Assembly: GCA_030159075.1 (NCBI GenBank)
Contig: BROG01000130.1
Span: forward strand, 62,001-126,000
Reading direction: 5' to 3'
DNA: 64,000 nt
Source of the DNA: Atrina japonica
Lineage: Eukaryota; Mollusca; Bivalvia; Pterioida; Pinnidae
The notes under the pieces are model-generated. The model was given only the letters and a program-made list of their open reading frames with translations, was not told the DNA's origin and ran no database searches. Positions 22,941 to 36,315 of this stretch are shown piece by piece (the first letter of the stretch is position 1; every line of letters begins with the position of its first letter). Position numbers and translations under genes: made by a program.

Positions 22941-24546
22941 CACTGTATATGTATGTAATTTCTATCCAGGGCAGTATGTACACTGTACATATATGTATGT
23001 AACTTCTGTCCAGGGCTGTATGTACACTGTACATATTTGTATGTAAGTTCTGTCCAGGGCTGTATGTACACTGTACATATTTGTATGTAAGTTCTGTCCA
23101 GGGCTGTATGTACACTGTACATATATGTATGTAAGTTCTGTCCAGGGCTGTATGTACACTGTACATATATGTATGTAAGTTCTGTCCAGGGCTGTATGTA
23201 CACTGTACATATATGTGTAAGTTCTGTCCGGGGCAGTATGTACACTGTACATATATGTATGTAAGTTCTGTCCAGGGCTGTATGTACACTGTGTATATAT
23301 ATGTGTAAGTTCTGTCCGGGGCTGTATGTACACTGTGTATATATATGTATGTAATTCCTATCCAGGGCTGTATGTACACTGTGTATATATATGTGTAAGT
23401 TCTGTCCAGGGCTGTATGTACACTGTGAATATATATGTGTAAGTTCTGTCCAGGGCTGTATGTACACTGTGAATATATATGTGTAAGTTCTGTCCAGGGC
23501 TGTATGTACACTGTGTATAAATATGTGTAAGTTCTGTCCAGGGCTGTATGTACACTGTGTATATATATATGTAAGTTCTGTCCAGGGCTGTATGTACACT
23601 GTGTATATATATGTGTAAGGTTTGTCTAGGGCTGTATGTACACTGTGTATATATATATGTGTGTAAGTTCTGTCCAGGGCTGTATGTACACTGTGTATAT
23701 ATATATGTGTAAGTTCTGTCCGGGGCTATATGTTTACTGTGTATATATATGTATGTAATTCCTATCCAGGGCAGTATGTACACTGTACATATATGTATGT
23801 AAGTTCATCTGGGGCTGTATGTACACTGTGTATATATGTATGTAATTCCTATCCAGGGCAGTATGTACACTGTACATATATGTATGTAAGTTCTGTCCAG
23901 GGCTGTATGTACACTGTGTATATATATATGTAATTCCTATCCAGGGCAGTATGTACACTGTACATATATGTATGTAAGTTCTGTCCAGGGCTGTATGTAC
24001 ACTGTACATATATGTATGTAAGTTCTGTCCAGGGCTGTATGTACACTGTATATATATATGTGTAAGTTTTGTCTAGGGCTGTATGTACACTGTGTATATA
24101 TATATATATATATGTGTAAGTTCTGTCCAGGGCTGTATGTACACTGTGTATATATATGTGTAAGTTCTGTCCGGGGCTATATGTACACTGTGTATATATA
24201 TGTATGTAATTCCTATCCGGAGCAGTATGTACACTGTACATATATGTATGTAAGTTCTGTTCAGGGCTGTATGTACACTGTGTATATATATATGTGTAAG
24301 TTTTGTCCGGGGCTGTATGTACACTGTGTATATATGTCTGTAATTCCTATCCAGGGCAGTATGTACACTGTACATATATGTATGTAAGGTCTGTGCAGGG
24401 CTGTATGTACACTGTGTATATATATGTGTAAGTTCTGTCCGGGGCTGTATGTACACTGTGTATATATATGTATGTAATTCCTATCTAGGGCTGTATGTAC
24501 ACTGTGTATATATATGTGTAAGTTCTGTCCAGGGCTGTATGTACAC

Positions 24547-24625
<79 letters not shown>

Positions 24626-24657
24626 AAGTTCTGTCCGGGGCTGTATGTACACTGTAC

Positions 24658-24736
<79 letters not shown>

Positions 24737-24752
24737 TTCTGTCCATGACTCT
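22941..24752. repeat. 44-bp tandem array with embedded (TA)n tracts
   Basis: About 40 units of TGTATGTACACTGTACATAT then ATGTATGTAAGTTCTGTCCA and GGGC. The period of 44 is read from CTGTCCAGG at 23006 and 23050. Variants differ mainly in TA number and in AATTCCTATCC for AAGTTCTGTCC. TA expansions occupy about 24552-24620 and 24655-24734. The unit lacks stops in all three minus-strand frames, so it gives long overlapping spurious frames. Most units contain the donor-like hexamer GTAAGT. Confidence 0.96.
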
Positions 24753-25624
24753 TTATACCAGTTCACAATAGAATACAACCTCACTTGGGAGATGATTTCA
24801 TTATATTGCTTCGTGCATTCAACAAAGAGATCTGTCTATTTTAAACAATCACATCAGCAGTAAGACCAGAATTTTAACTTATTTCACTGTAGCAGTAAGC
24901 TTCTACTTAGTAATATTTTGTGTCTTGTAGAATCAGGGAACTATGACCTCTATCTGTATGATTAAACAGCATCAAGGTGTGTGAATGTCAACTGCAAAGG
25001 GACTTTGGCCCTGTTCAGGGTAACATCTCATAAAATGTTGTAATTACAGCCTAGTTGTTTTGCTTGTGACATTTTTGTAGTTAATTAGATCTGAAAAAAG
25101 AAGTTCTTTTTCAGAGTGACAGTATCACTTATTTGCACTCAATGACAATGTCATAGGAGACAAAGCTATAATGGCATTTCCAGTAGCAGCTGTATAGCAA
25201 GACATTTGCAATTAGAACTCAAATGATAGAGTCGTCTTAGTTTGTGACATTATAGAGTGTATCATATATAATATCTAAATTTGCATTCTGAAATAGATTG
25301 AAACAATTACTCTTTGTTTGACAAAGATGAAGTAAGAATGATTAGTGTGGTGTAGTGATTTGGACAAGATGCAGTATCCCGTGAAATCTGTTTAATCGCT
25401 GGTTTACATACATGTAGTGATGTACAATTTCCTTTTTTATTGGACATTTCCAGCTATAGATGAGAGTTCATCATTTAGATCTTTGATATACTCTTACATA
25501 GCAATCGTTAGAGACATAAAAATATGTCGTCTGCCCAGGTAGGTCCACAGTGATTTTCAAAAGATGACATTTCCTACTTACACCACTTCATGAATGTTTT
25601 ATTTATCAATTTGCATTAATACCT
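24753..25624. other. Intronic sequence, nothing recognised
   Basis: No exon or RNA gene was identified. Confidence 0.4.
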
Positions 25625-25765
25625 GCTTTAGTGGCCACCTGTGTATCAAGACCACCTGGTCAAAGAGACCCCAATAGTACCATTTATGTACAAATCAATC
25701 TCTATGTAAAGACCACCTCCCTATGATGACAGGTTTTCTTGTGTTCCTAGGGAGGTTGTTATAGT
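25625..25765. repeat. Dispersed repeat, copy 2 (ACCACCTGTGTATCAA...)
   Basis: Colinear with 22791-22940: GGCCACCTGTGTATCAAGAC, CCCCAATAGTACCATTTATG, GTACAAATCAATC, then GACCACCTCCCTATGATGAC. Confidence 0.75.
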
Positions 25766-27149
25766 GTATACTAATTCACTATATTCAAGAAGATATTCAG
25801 CTGATTTTCTACCATAACTTGTGTTGTTATACCAATCTAAAACAAGTCTGCGATTGATTAAATCTGTAAATAAGCTACAGTGTTGATGAAATCTTCCAAG
25901 TATTTTTATTGGCTGAAAATTAAAATTTTGACCCCTGCACTACTAATGAAAAAAAAATTGGTTAACTGAGGATGTTGTAAATTTGCATCAGGAGTATGTT
26001 ATTGAAGTCTCTTACAATATAGGGTTTCCTACCTGTGACGTACTGACACAATCTGGAGAAATTGTTACCAAAGTAAGAAACAGGTCAACCTTTCTTTTCA
26101 AATTCTGAAAATTAATTAACTTGTGTTGATTAAACATGATAATCAGCTGACACTTATTACCTGTATCTGAACATTGCAAGGTCTGTGTCATTGTAATTTC
26201 AATTTGATCACAGATATTTCCGTGGACATTATGTGTTAAGGTGATTTCAACAGAAGGTACTACACTGGAAAAAAATTACCTGTTCCAAAACGGTGGATTG
26301 CAGTTTATGTACATGGCACAAGCTATTTCAACCTCCGGGGGCCTCCGTAAAAATTTTAAATATTTCACAATATTAACTCAAATCACAAAGTCTTGAAATT
26401 TTAACACGATGTTTGGTTCCCTGTAGACTAAGCAGCTGTAGATTATTTCGATTCTGACTTTTGTGATAACAGAGTTATGGGACTTTAATTGTTAAAAATT
26501 TGATAAAAATTGAAATATATTTGGCTTCATGCCATATTGTAGGATTTTGATTTCATTCTTTGGTTTCCTTTCAAATTTCAAATGTTTTACACTGATTCAC
26601 ACAATTCAATTATTACTTAATTGAATTAATTTGTTCAGGAAATTTCAAATTACTGAAGAGTTGATATATATATACTCTAGAACAATTTGATGCCTGGAGA
26701 AATGCGTGGTTTTGATGAATTTCTTGGGAAATTTCAATACACAAAACATAGCAATGAGAAATAAAACATGGCTGAAGGCAGAAAAAAAATATTTTTCCAT
26801 TTCTGCCACCAATTTGGATATAGAATTGATTTTCAAATAGAGTACATTTAGATTATAGTACGATACAGAGAATACTCTATTACAGTTCATTAAAAACAAT
26901 TATGGTAAAATAAATCATATTTCCTCAGTCTGCTTTGAGAACAAAGCTTAGTCTAGTAATTTATTTGACGTCTGGGTTTCAAGTCCATGTTAGTCTATCC
27001 ATGAACAAGAGTCACCTTGGAATCAGTGGACTTTATTTTGTTACCATGGCAACTGATACTTCTATAACATCTACTTTTGAATTCCAAATCATTATGCTTC
27101 CTAAGTTATCTTCCCAGTGTATCCTTGAATCTTTATTTTTAATTGTTTG
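25766..27149. other. Intronic sequence, nothing recognised
   Basis: AT-rich. Frames at 26645-26899 (minus) and 26935-27150 (plus) have no splice or family support. Confidence 0.4.
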
Positions 27150-27366
27150 AGCGGCATTTTACTTTTTAGTTTTATGGTGTTGGCCAGTTTTTAATGGTGG
27201 AGAGAGTACCTGGTTACCATGTACCTGGTAAAAGACTACCAGCTTTCTGCAAATAAACTGCCAAACTTTCTAAAAAAATCAGCTTAGGTTCCAGTGGGCG
27301 TCAAACCTGCGCTGACCAGAAGTGAGAGACTTTGTGATGCTCTGATCACTCAGTCATGGAGGCCCC
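27150..27366 (-). mobile_element. tRNA-derived SINE, minus strand
   Basis: Read on the minus strand, a tRNA-like head (ACTGAGTGATCAGAGCATCA, then GCGCAGGTTTGACGCCC as box B) is followed by GAACCTAAGCTGATTTTTTA, AAGTTTGGCAGTTTATTTGC, GAAAGCTGGTAGTC and CTCTCTCCACCATTAAAAAC. This is the same family as 5370-5590, 36316-36550 and 54420-54560. Confidence 0.75.
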
Positions 27367-28289
27367 TTTCAACCTTTATTATTAAAAGGTAAATTAATGT
27401 GGAATCTGTGAAAGAGTATCTTTACAGAGAAATTTGCCACACCAGTTTATTATTTTGATTACTGATGACAAAATAATAATACAGTTCATAATAAACTGGT
27501 CGAGACATGGATGAATATTAGAATGTTAATTTTGTATTCAACACATTCACCATTTTTAATATTCTTTAAGAATTTATTTCAGCCAATAAAACTGACCATG
27601 GTGATGCGGTGATCATCTTTATCATTCTATGTTGTATTCGATGTCATCGCATTTATACGTCAAATACATTACAGGACTGGCTACCCAATAAAGAACTTTC
27701 AGTAGTTTAGGTATTTGGAAAAATGTTTTTTTTAACATTTTAAAAGATCTTAGTATTCTGTACAGATCCTGAAATCTTCCATCAATGTCACCTAATGCAT
27801 TGCAGGATTAGTCACATTTAGAAATGCTCGTTAAAAATATTACACTTCCAACGGGAAGTTGTGAACTCAGTCAGTCATCATTTTTGGAGAGTTAAAATCA
27901 ATACTAGGTTAGGGTGTAATAGACATCAGACTTTATACTTTTGTTTATTTTGTTTTTATTTTTAATGATATATTATCTGTTTATACATTGTGTAACCTGT
28001 AGATTAAACCAATATAGGCTGACATAAGGTAGGGAAATACTGCCTCATAGGTTTGTTCTCTGTACTGAGATACATATAGAGTATTCAATCATAGTTCGTC
28101 TCATCTCATTTTACTTTTTAATGGTTGATCCTGTCACCTTTTGGTCTTTAAAATGGTTTATTCTGTTGTGTTGTAGTTTTTAAGATTTTTTTACCCAATC
28201 ACAGTTAGGAATATTATTCTAATTATTTACATATGAACACAAACCAAACCTTAATCAGTACAAAGGTAAGGTGAGTAAGGCCCATTTTG
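27367..28289. other. Intronic sequence, nothing recognised
   Basis: It contains TTTATTATTTTGATTACTGA near a partly inverted AGTTCATAATAAACTGG (27440-27500), a short imperfect hairpin. No gene. Confidence 0.4.
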
Positions 28290-31200
28290 TCATTGGATAC
28301 ATTCTGGCATGTTGGTTATTGGATACGTTGTAATCTATATTAGGCCTGTTGGTCATTGGATACATTTTGATGTAAACTAGGGTCATTAGATACATTCAGA
28401 TGTATATTCGGCATGTTGGCTATTGGATACGTTATAATCTATATTAGGCCTGTTGGTCATTGGATAGATTCTAATGTATATTAGGCTCATTGGTCATTGG
28501 ATACATTCTGATGTATATTAGGCCTGTTGGTCATTGGATACATTCTGATGTATATTAGGGCAGTTGGTCATTGGATACATTGGTGTATATTAGGGCAGTT
28601 GGTCATTGGATACATTCTGATGTATATTGGGCCATTGGTCATTGGATACATTCTGATGTATATTAGGCCCATTGGTCATTGGATCATTAGATACACATTC
28701 TGATGTAGATTAGTGCCATTGGTCATTGGATACACATTCTGATGTATATTAGGCCCATTGGTCATTGGATACATTCTGATGTATATTAGGCCCATTGGTC
28801 ATTAGATACACATTCTGATGTAGATTAGTCCCATTGGTTATTGGATACACATTCTGATGTATATTAGGCCCATTGGTCATTGGATACATTCTGATGTATA
28901 TTAGGCCCATTGGTCATTGGATACACATTCTGATGTATGTTAGGCCCATTAGTCATTGGATACACATTCTGATGTATATAAGGCCCATTGGTCATTGGAT
29001 ACACATTATGATGTATATTAGGCCCATTGGTCATTGGATACATTCTGATGTATATTAGGCCCATTGGTCATTGGATACACATTCTGATGTATATTAGGCC
29101 CATTGGTCATTGGATACATTATGATGTATATTAGGCCTGTTGGTCATTGGATACACATTCTGATGTATATTGGGCCCATTGGTCATTGGATACATTCTGA
29201 TGTAAACTAGGGTCATTGGATACACTTTAATGTATATTAGGCCTGTTGGTCATTGGATACATTCTGATGTTTATTAGGCCCATTGGTCATTGGATACACA
29301 TTCTGATGTAGATTAGGCCTATTTGTCATTGGATACATTCTGATGTATATTAGGCCCATTGGTCATTGGATACATTCTGATGTATATTAGGGCAGTTGGT
29401 CATTGGATACATTCTGATGTATATAAGGCCTGTAGGTCATTGGATACATTCTGATGTATATTGGGCCCATTGGTCATTGGGTACATTCTGATGTATATTA
29501 GGCCCATTGGTCATTAGATACACATTCTGATGTATGTAGATTGGGCCCATTGGTCATTGGATACATTCTGATGTATATTGGGCCCATTGGTCATTGGATA
29601 CATTCTGATGTATATTAGGCCCATTGGTCATTAGATACACATTCTGATGTAGATTAGTGCCATTGGTCATTGGATACACATTCTGATGTATATTAGGCCC
29701 ATTGGTCATTGGATACACATTCTGATGTATATTAGGCCCATTGGTCATTGGTCATTAGATACACATTCTGATGTAGATTAGTCCCATTGGTTATTGGATA
29801 CACATTCTGATGTATATTAGGCCCATTGGTCATTGGATACATTCTGATGTATATTAGGCCCATTGGTCATTGGATACATTCTGATGTATATTAGGCCCAT
29901 TGGTCATTGGATACACATTTTGATGTAGATTAGGCCCATTGGTCATTAGATACACATTCTGATGTAGATTAGTCTCATTGGTCATTGGATACACATTCTG
30001 ATGTATATTAGGCCCATTGGTCATTGGATACATTCTGATGTATATTAGGCCCAATGGTCATTAGATACACATTCTGATGTATATTAGGCCCATTGGTCAT
30101 TAGATACACATTCTGATGTATATTAGACCCATTGGTCATTGGATACATTCTGATGTATATTAGGCCCATTGGTCATTGGATACACATTTTGATGTAGATT
30201 AGGCCAATTGGTCATTGGATACACATTCTGATGTATATTAGGCCCATTGGTCATTGGATACATTCAGATGTATATTAGGCCCATTGGTTTTTGGATACAT
30301 TCGGATGTATATTAGGCATGTTGGTTATTGGATACGTTCTAATGTATATTAGGCATGTTGGTCATTGGATACAATCTGATGTATATAAGGCCCATTGGTC
30401 ATTGGATACATTCTGATGTAGATTCGGCTCAGTGGTCATTGGATACATTCAGATGTATACTAGGCCCATTGGTCATTGGATACATTCTGATGTATATTAG
30501 GCCCATTGGTCATTGGATACATTCTGATGTATATTAGGCCCATTGGTCATTGGATACATTCTGATGTATATTAGGCCCATTAGTCATTGTATACACATTC
30601 TGATGTATATTAGGCCCATTGGTCATTGAATACACATTATGATGTATATTAGGCCCATTGGTCATTGGATACATTATGATGTATATTAGGCCCATTGGTC
30701 ATTGGATACACATTCTGATGTATATTAGGCCCATTGGTCATTGGATACATTATGATGTATATTAGGCCTGTTGGTCATTGGATACACATTCTGATGTATA
30801 TTAGGCCCATTGGTCATTGGATACATTATGATGTATATTAGGCCCATTGGTCATTGGATACACATTCTGATGTATATTAGGCCCATTGGTCATTGGATAC
30901 ACATTCTGATGTATATTGGGCCCATTGGTCATTGGATACACATTATGATGTATATTAGGCCCATTGGTCATTGGATACACATTCTGATGTATATTAGGCC
31001 CATTGGTCATTGGATACACATTCTGATGTATATTAGGCCTGTTGGTCATTGGATACATTCTGATGTTTATTAGGCCCATTGGTCATTGGATACACATTCT
31101 GATGTAGATTAGGCTTAGTGGACATTGGATACATTCTGATGTAGATTAGGCCCACTGGTCAATCGATATACACATTCTGATGTATATTAGGCCTATTGGT

Positions 31201-32607
31201 CATTGGATACACATTCTGATGTATATTAGGCCCATTGGTCATTTGAATACATTCTGATGTAGATTAGGCTCATGTGGTCATTGGATACATTTGGTCATGA
31301 TGTATATATTAGGCCTATTGGTCATTGGATACACATATTTAGGCTGATTGTAATATTTAGGCCCATTGGTCATGATTGGATACACATTCTGATGTAGATT
31401 AGCCTCAGTTGGTCATTGGATACTACATTCTGATGTTCTACTAGGCCATTTGGTCATTGGATACATTCTGATGTATATGATGTAGATTAGGCCCATTGGT
31501 CATTGGATACATTCTGATGTATATTAGTCCCATTGGTCATTGGATACATTCTGATTTATATTAGTCCCATTGGTCATTGGATACATTCTGATTTATATTA
31601 GTCCCATTGGTCATTGGATACACATTCTGATGTATATTGGGCCCATTGGTCATTGGATACATTCTGATTATGATTGGTATATTCAGATGCCCATTGGTCA
31701 TTGGATACACATTCTGATGTATATTATTAGGCCCATTGGTCATTGGATACACATTCTGATGTATATAAGGCCCATTAGGCCTGTGTGGGCTCATTGGATA
31801 CATTCTGATGTTTATTAGGCCCATTGGTCATTGGATACACATTCTGATGTAGATTAGGCTTAGTGGACATTGGATACATTCTGATGTAGATTAGGCCCAC
31901 TGGTCAATCGATACACATTCTGATGTATATTAGGCCTATTGGTCATTGGATACACATTCTGATGTATATAAGGCCCATTGGTCATTTGATACATTCTGAT
32001 GTAGATTAGGCTCAGTGGTCATTGGATACATTCTGATGTATATTAGGCCTATTGGTCATTGGATACATATTCTGATGTATATTAGGCCCATTGGTCATTG
32101 GATACACATTCTGATGTAGATTAGCCTCAGTGGTCATTGGATACACATTCTGATGTATACTAGGCCAGTTGGTCATTGGATACATTCTGATGTATATTAG
32201 GCCCATTGGTCATTGGATACATTCTGATGTATATTAGTCCCATTGGTCATTGGATACATTCTGATTTATATTAGTCCCATTGGTCATTGGATACATTCTG
32301 ATTTATATTAGTCCCATTGGTCATTGGATACATTCTAATGTATACTAGGTCAGTTGGTCATTGGATACATTCTGATGTATACTAGGCCAGTTGGTCATTG
32401 GATACATTCTGATGTATATTAGGCCCATTGGTCATTGGATACATCTGATGAATATTAGTCCCATTGGTCATTGGATACATTCTGATGAATATTAGTCCCA
32501 TTGGTCATTGGATACATTCTGATGTATACTAGGCCAGTTGGTCATTGGATACATTCTGATGTATATTAGGCCCATTGGTCATTGGATACATTCTGATGAA
32601 TATTAGA
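28290..32607. repeat. 37/39-bp minisatellite, about 4.3 kb
   Basis: Roughly 110 copies of GGCCCATTGGTCATTGGATA then CATTCTGATGTATATTA. A CA insertion (ATACACATTCTG) makes 39-bp units. Point variants (TAGTCCCATT, GCCTGTTGG, GTAGATTAGG) mark higher-order blocks that recur, for example TAGTGCC at 28711 and 29655. 31240-31790 is unusually scrambled. Many short frames of the type PMTNGPNIHQNVY arise from it and are not genes. Confidence 0.97.
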
Positions 32608-33394
32608 TGGATGTCAATCTTTGTCATGCTATTGTGGGCTGAACCTCTCATCTAATCTGGCAGATGTTCAATGTCAGCAGACACACAAAAATAAACCAAA
32701 TTCAATAGTCATAGCTTGTCTAAAAGGAAATGCATGTTTATAATTGCACAGATAATTCATTGTAAGTACGCCTAAGCTTCCGGTAAAATTGGAATCAATA
32801 ATTCATGACACTTTATCAGATAACTATCTGTTTTGGTTTTACAATATTATGGCAGCTAAATATTGAACATCTTCTTCAAAGAATTTCGACAATGCAGTCT
32901 ACATCTGAGGAAATTACACATTCATGTCTGTAAGTTAACCATACATAAGACGGAGTGAAAATGGTCATCTGCTCATTGGTTATCTAATTCTTCTTATAAC
33001 ATTTGTCATTCAAAATTTGGAAATTTGTTTGTGCTACCTTTGGGACAGTATTTATGAAAAATAGCAACTCAATTTTTGTAATGTAATGGAATTTATCAAA
33101 TAAAGTTGTGGTGGTTACCAGAGCAACCAGAGGTCCTCTTCACTAACTGTCTATCAGATATTTATTTCACAAGATTCCCTTAAACCATAGGTTGTAATTC
33201 TTTAAACTTCTGAGAGTAAAATCATCTCTGATTTATCAGATGTTTTATTATCTTGATGGGATATGCCTGTATTTATATGATAAGGATAAAGAATTCATTT
33301 TCATCAGTTTCATCTGTATACCAAATAAAATTGATGGATTGACTTAAACTTTAAATAAGGTTTAGTATGAATTACCGACTGGTTAAACAGGTTT
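32608..33394. other. Intronic sequence, nothing recognised
   Basis: No exon signal on either strand. Confidence 0.4.
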
Positions 33395-33695
33395 AAAATG
33401 AATTACCAACAGGTCCATCAGTTTTAGAGTGGACTACCAACTGGTCCATCAGCTTTAGAGTGGACCACCAACTGGTCCATAAATTTTAGAGTGGACTACC
33501 ATCTGATTCATCAGCTTTAGCGTGGACTACCAAGTGGTCCATCAATTTTAGAGTGGACTACCATCTGGTTCATCAGCTTTAGAGTGGACTATCAAGTGGT
33601 CCATCAATTTTAGAGTGGACTACCATCTGGTTCATCAGCTTTAGAGTTGACTACCGACTGGTCCATCAGGTTTAGAGTGGACTACCAACTGGTAA
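33395..33695. repeat. 31-bp tandem array
   Basis: About nine units of GGTCCATCAGCTTTAGAGTG then GACTACCAACT, alternating with a CATCAATTTTAGAG type, so the effective period near 33480-33640 is a two-unit block. Confidence 0.93.
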
Positions 33696-35290
33696 CTACT
33701 GAGCTAATTGGAACCAAACTTGGTCACAATAGTTTTAGGGTGGTCCCCTGTAAAAAAAGGTGTTTTTCAGGTTTGTACCTCATCCAAGATGACAACCAGC
33801 AAGGAACATAATTTAACATTAAACCCTATGGGAAAACACATTTACAGATCTTTTTCTCTGGAACTACTATGCCAATTGAAACCAAACTTGGTCATAATGG
33901 TCCCTGGATGGACCCATTTAAGAAACATGTTTTCCAGGTTTGCACTTTATCCAAAATGGCTGCCAGCAAGGAACATTATTTAACATTGAACCCTATGGGA
34001 AAACACATTTACAGATCTTTTTCTCTGGAACTACAATCCCAATTGAAACCGAACTTGGTCATAATGGTCCTTGGATGGACCCTTTTAAAAAAGTGTCCGG
34101 CAGGTCCAGGTGCTATCCAAGATGGCCATCCACAGGAAACATAATTTAACATTGGAAGCTATGGGAAAACACATTTACAGATCTTTTTCTCTGGAACTAC
34201 TATCCCAATTGAAGCCAAACATGGTCATAATGGTCCTTGGATGGACCCATTTAAAAAAAATTGTGCTATCCAAGATGGCCACCAGCAGGAAACATAGATT
34301 AACATTGGACCATATGGGAACACTTTCAAAGATCTTCTCCTCTGAAACTACTGAGCCAATTGGAACCAAACTTGGTCACAATAGTCTTAGGGTGGTTCCT
34401 TGTGAAATAGGTGTTTTCCAGGTTCACACTTCATCCAAGATGGCCGCCAGCAAGGAATACAATTTAACATTGAACCCTATGTGAAAACACATTTACAGAT
34501 CTTCTTCTCTGGAACTACTATTCCAATTGAAACCAAACTTGGTCATAATGGTCCTTGGATAGACCCATTCAAAAAATGTGTCCGGCAGGTCCAGGTGCTA
34601 TCCAAGATGGCCACCAGCAGGAAACATGGATTAATATTGGACCATATGAGAACACTTCCAAAGATCTTCTCCTCTGAAATCACTAGGCCAATTGAAACCA
34701 AACTTAATCACAATAGTCAATGGGTGGTTCCCTGTAAAAAAGGTGGTTTTCAGGATTGCAATTCATCCAAGATGGCTGTTAACAGGGAACATAATTTAAT
34801 ATCCAAGATGGCCACCAGCAAGGAATACAATTTAACTTTGAACCCTATGTGAAAACACATTTACAGATCTTTTTCTCTGGAACTGCTATCCCAATTGAAA
34901 CCAAACTTGGTCATAATGGTCTATGGATGGACCCAATTAAAAATGAATCCATCAGGTCCAGGAGCTATCCAAGATGGCCACCTGCAGGAAACATTGGACC
35001 ATATGGGAACATTTTCAAAGATATTCTCCTCTGAAACTACTTAGCCACTTGGAACCAAACTTGGTCTTTGGGTGGTCCCCTGTATAAAATGTGTTTTTCA
35101 GGTTCACACCTCACCCAAGATGGCTGCCAGCAGGGAATATAAATTAACATTGGACTCTATGGGAAAACAAATTTTCATTTTTTTTTCTCTGGAACTACTA
35201 TCCCAGTAAGAATCAAACTTTGTCACAATAGTTGTTTGGATGGACTTGTTTAAAACATGTTTCTGGCAGGTCCAGGTCCTATTCTAGATC
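33696..35290. repeat. ~167-bp satellite-like tandem array
   Basis: Diverged units contain GGAACTACTATCCCAATTGA, AACCAAACTTGGTCATAATG, a GGATGGACCC..TTAAAAAA segment, ATCCAAGATGGCCACCAGCA and AAAACACATTTACAGATCTT. The spacing of ACAGATCTTTTT is 167 bp (33844 and 34011). Some units lack segments or carry a 'GGTGGTCCC' alternative, so two subtypes alternate. I recall this repeat type as widespread in bivalve introns. Confidence 0.9.
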
Positions 35291-36315
35291 ACAGCCAGGT
35301 AAGCAATACAGGCTCTTGTGAGCTAGACTCTTGTTTTTGTCCTTTGAAGTGCAGATATATGTCCTATAATTATTTTAGATGCCCTTTTCAAAAACAATCA
35401 GCCCAAATATCTTCAAACTTGATATACATCATCCCCAGGGTTTAACAATTTTTTGATTTTCAGGCCCCTAGAGTCAGAAGTTCTGTAGACATGGGTGTCC
35501 AATAGAAGCCTTTTCTTAATAGTTACTTTGTATGTTTCTTTATAGAGAATAAGTATAGAGGAATAGCTTGTTAATTAATCAGTAAGAATTTTCTATGTGA
35601 CTTAAATAACATTTGTGATATAAAAAAATGCCTACACTATATAATAGGTGTACAACAGATGTTTAGTATGTTAGTATTTTAAAAAAAAATCATTGAGCCT
35701 CTTGCTAGCTAGTTACCACTTTCAAAGTTAGTTGTTATTAAACTAACATTAGGATCAAGTTATTGGTTGTTACATCATAATTCTAACATCAGCAGACTGG
35801 TATTAGCAATTGATATATTGTTATTTCCCAACAGATCTGAATAACAAATGTCTAACTTTTCACAGTTGTGTGAATTGTTAGATATCTAGAAGATGTGAAA
35901 CACAGATGGAAATTAATATGAGATTTTTTACTTTGTCATATTCAACTTCAGAATCTAAGAATCTAGAAAATATATAGACCTCACATTTAAATAAATTGCA
36001 GGACTCCAGGCAATGAAAAAAGTGGCAGAAAAATATGCACTACCAATACTTTATGTAGGTCTATTTGTTAGCGTCCCCCCAGTAGTTTCTAGATGGGGGA
36101 CTACAGTTTTGTGTCGCGTCTGTCCATCCTTTTGATTTGTCTGGCTATATCTTCCTAATTTCTTCACCTAGGCTCCCCATATTTGGTGCAAGTATACATC
36201 TTAAGTAGACAGTTTCACATACAGAAATTACACTAACACCACCCTTATCCCCCCTCTATTTCCCTTTGATGATTTTATTTGTCAGGGCCATATTTGTTTC
36301 ATTTCTTCACTTAGG
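35291..36315. other. Intronic sequence with a short snapback repeat near 36073
   Basis: GTCCCCCCAGTAGTTTCTAG is followed by ATGGGGGACTACAG, a GTCCCCC/GGGGGAC foldback typical of the start of an interspersed repeat. The rest shows nothing. Confidence 0.4.

Noticed and set aside
22927..24746. Many long minus-strand frames (up to 219 codons) with Tyr/Ile/Thr-rich repeats
   Set aside because: The 44-bp unit has no stop in any minus frame and 44 is not a multiple of three, so the same stop-free DNA reads open in all frames. No gene context.
28864..32206. Repeated PMTNGPNIHQNVY-type frames on both strands
   Set aside because: They come from 39-bp variants of the minisatellite; frames break wherever 37-bp units occur.
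28290..32607. CRISPR-like regular repeats
   Set aside because: Units are contiguous without unique spacers, and the window is eukaryotic. The same applies to the arrays at 17, 18, 23 and 38 kb.
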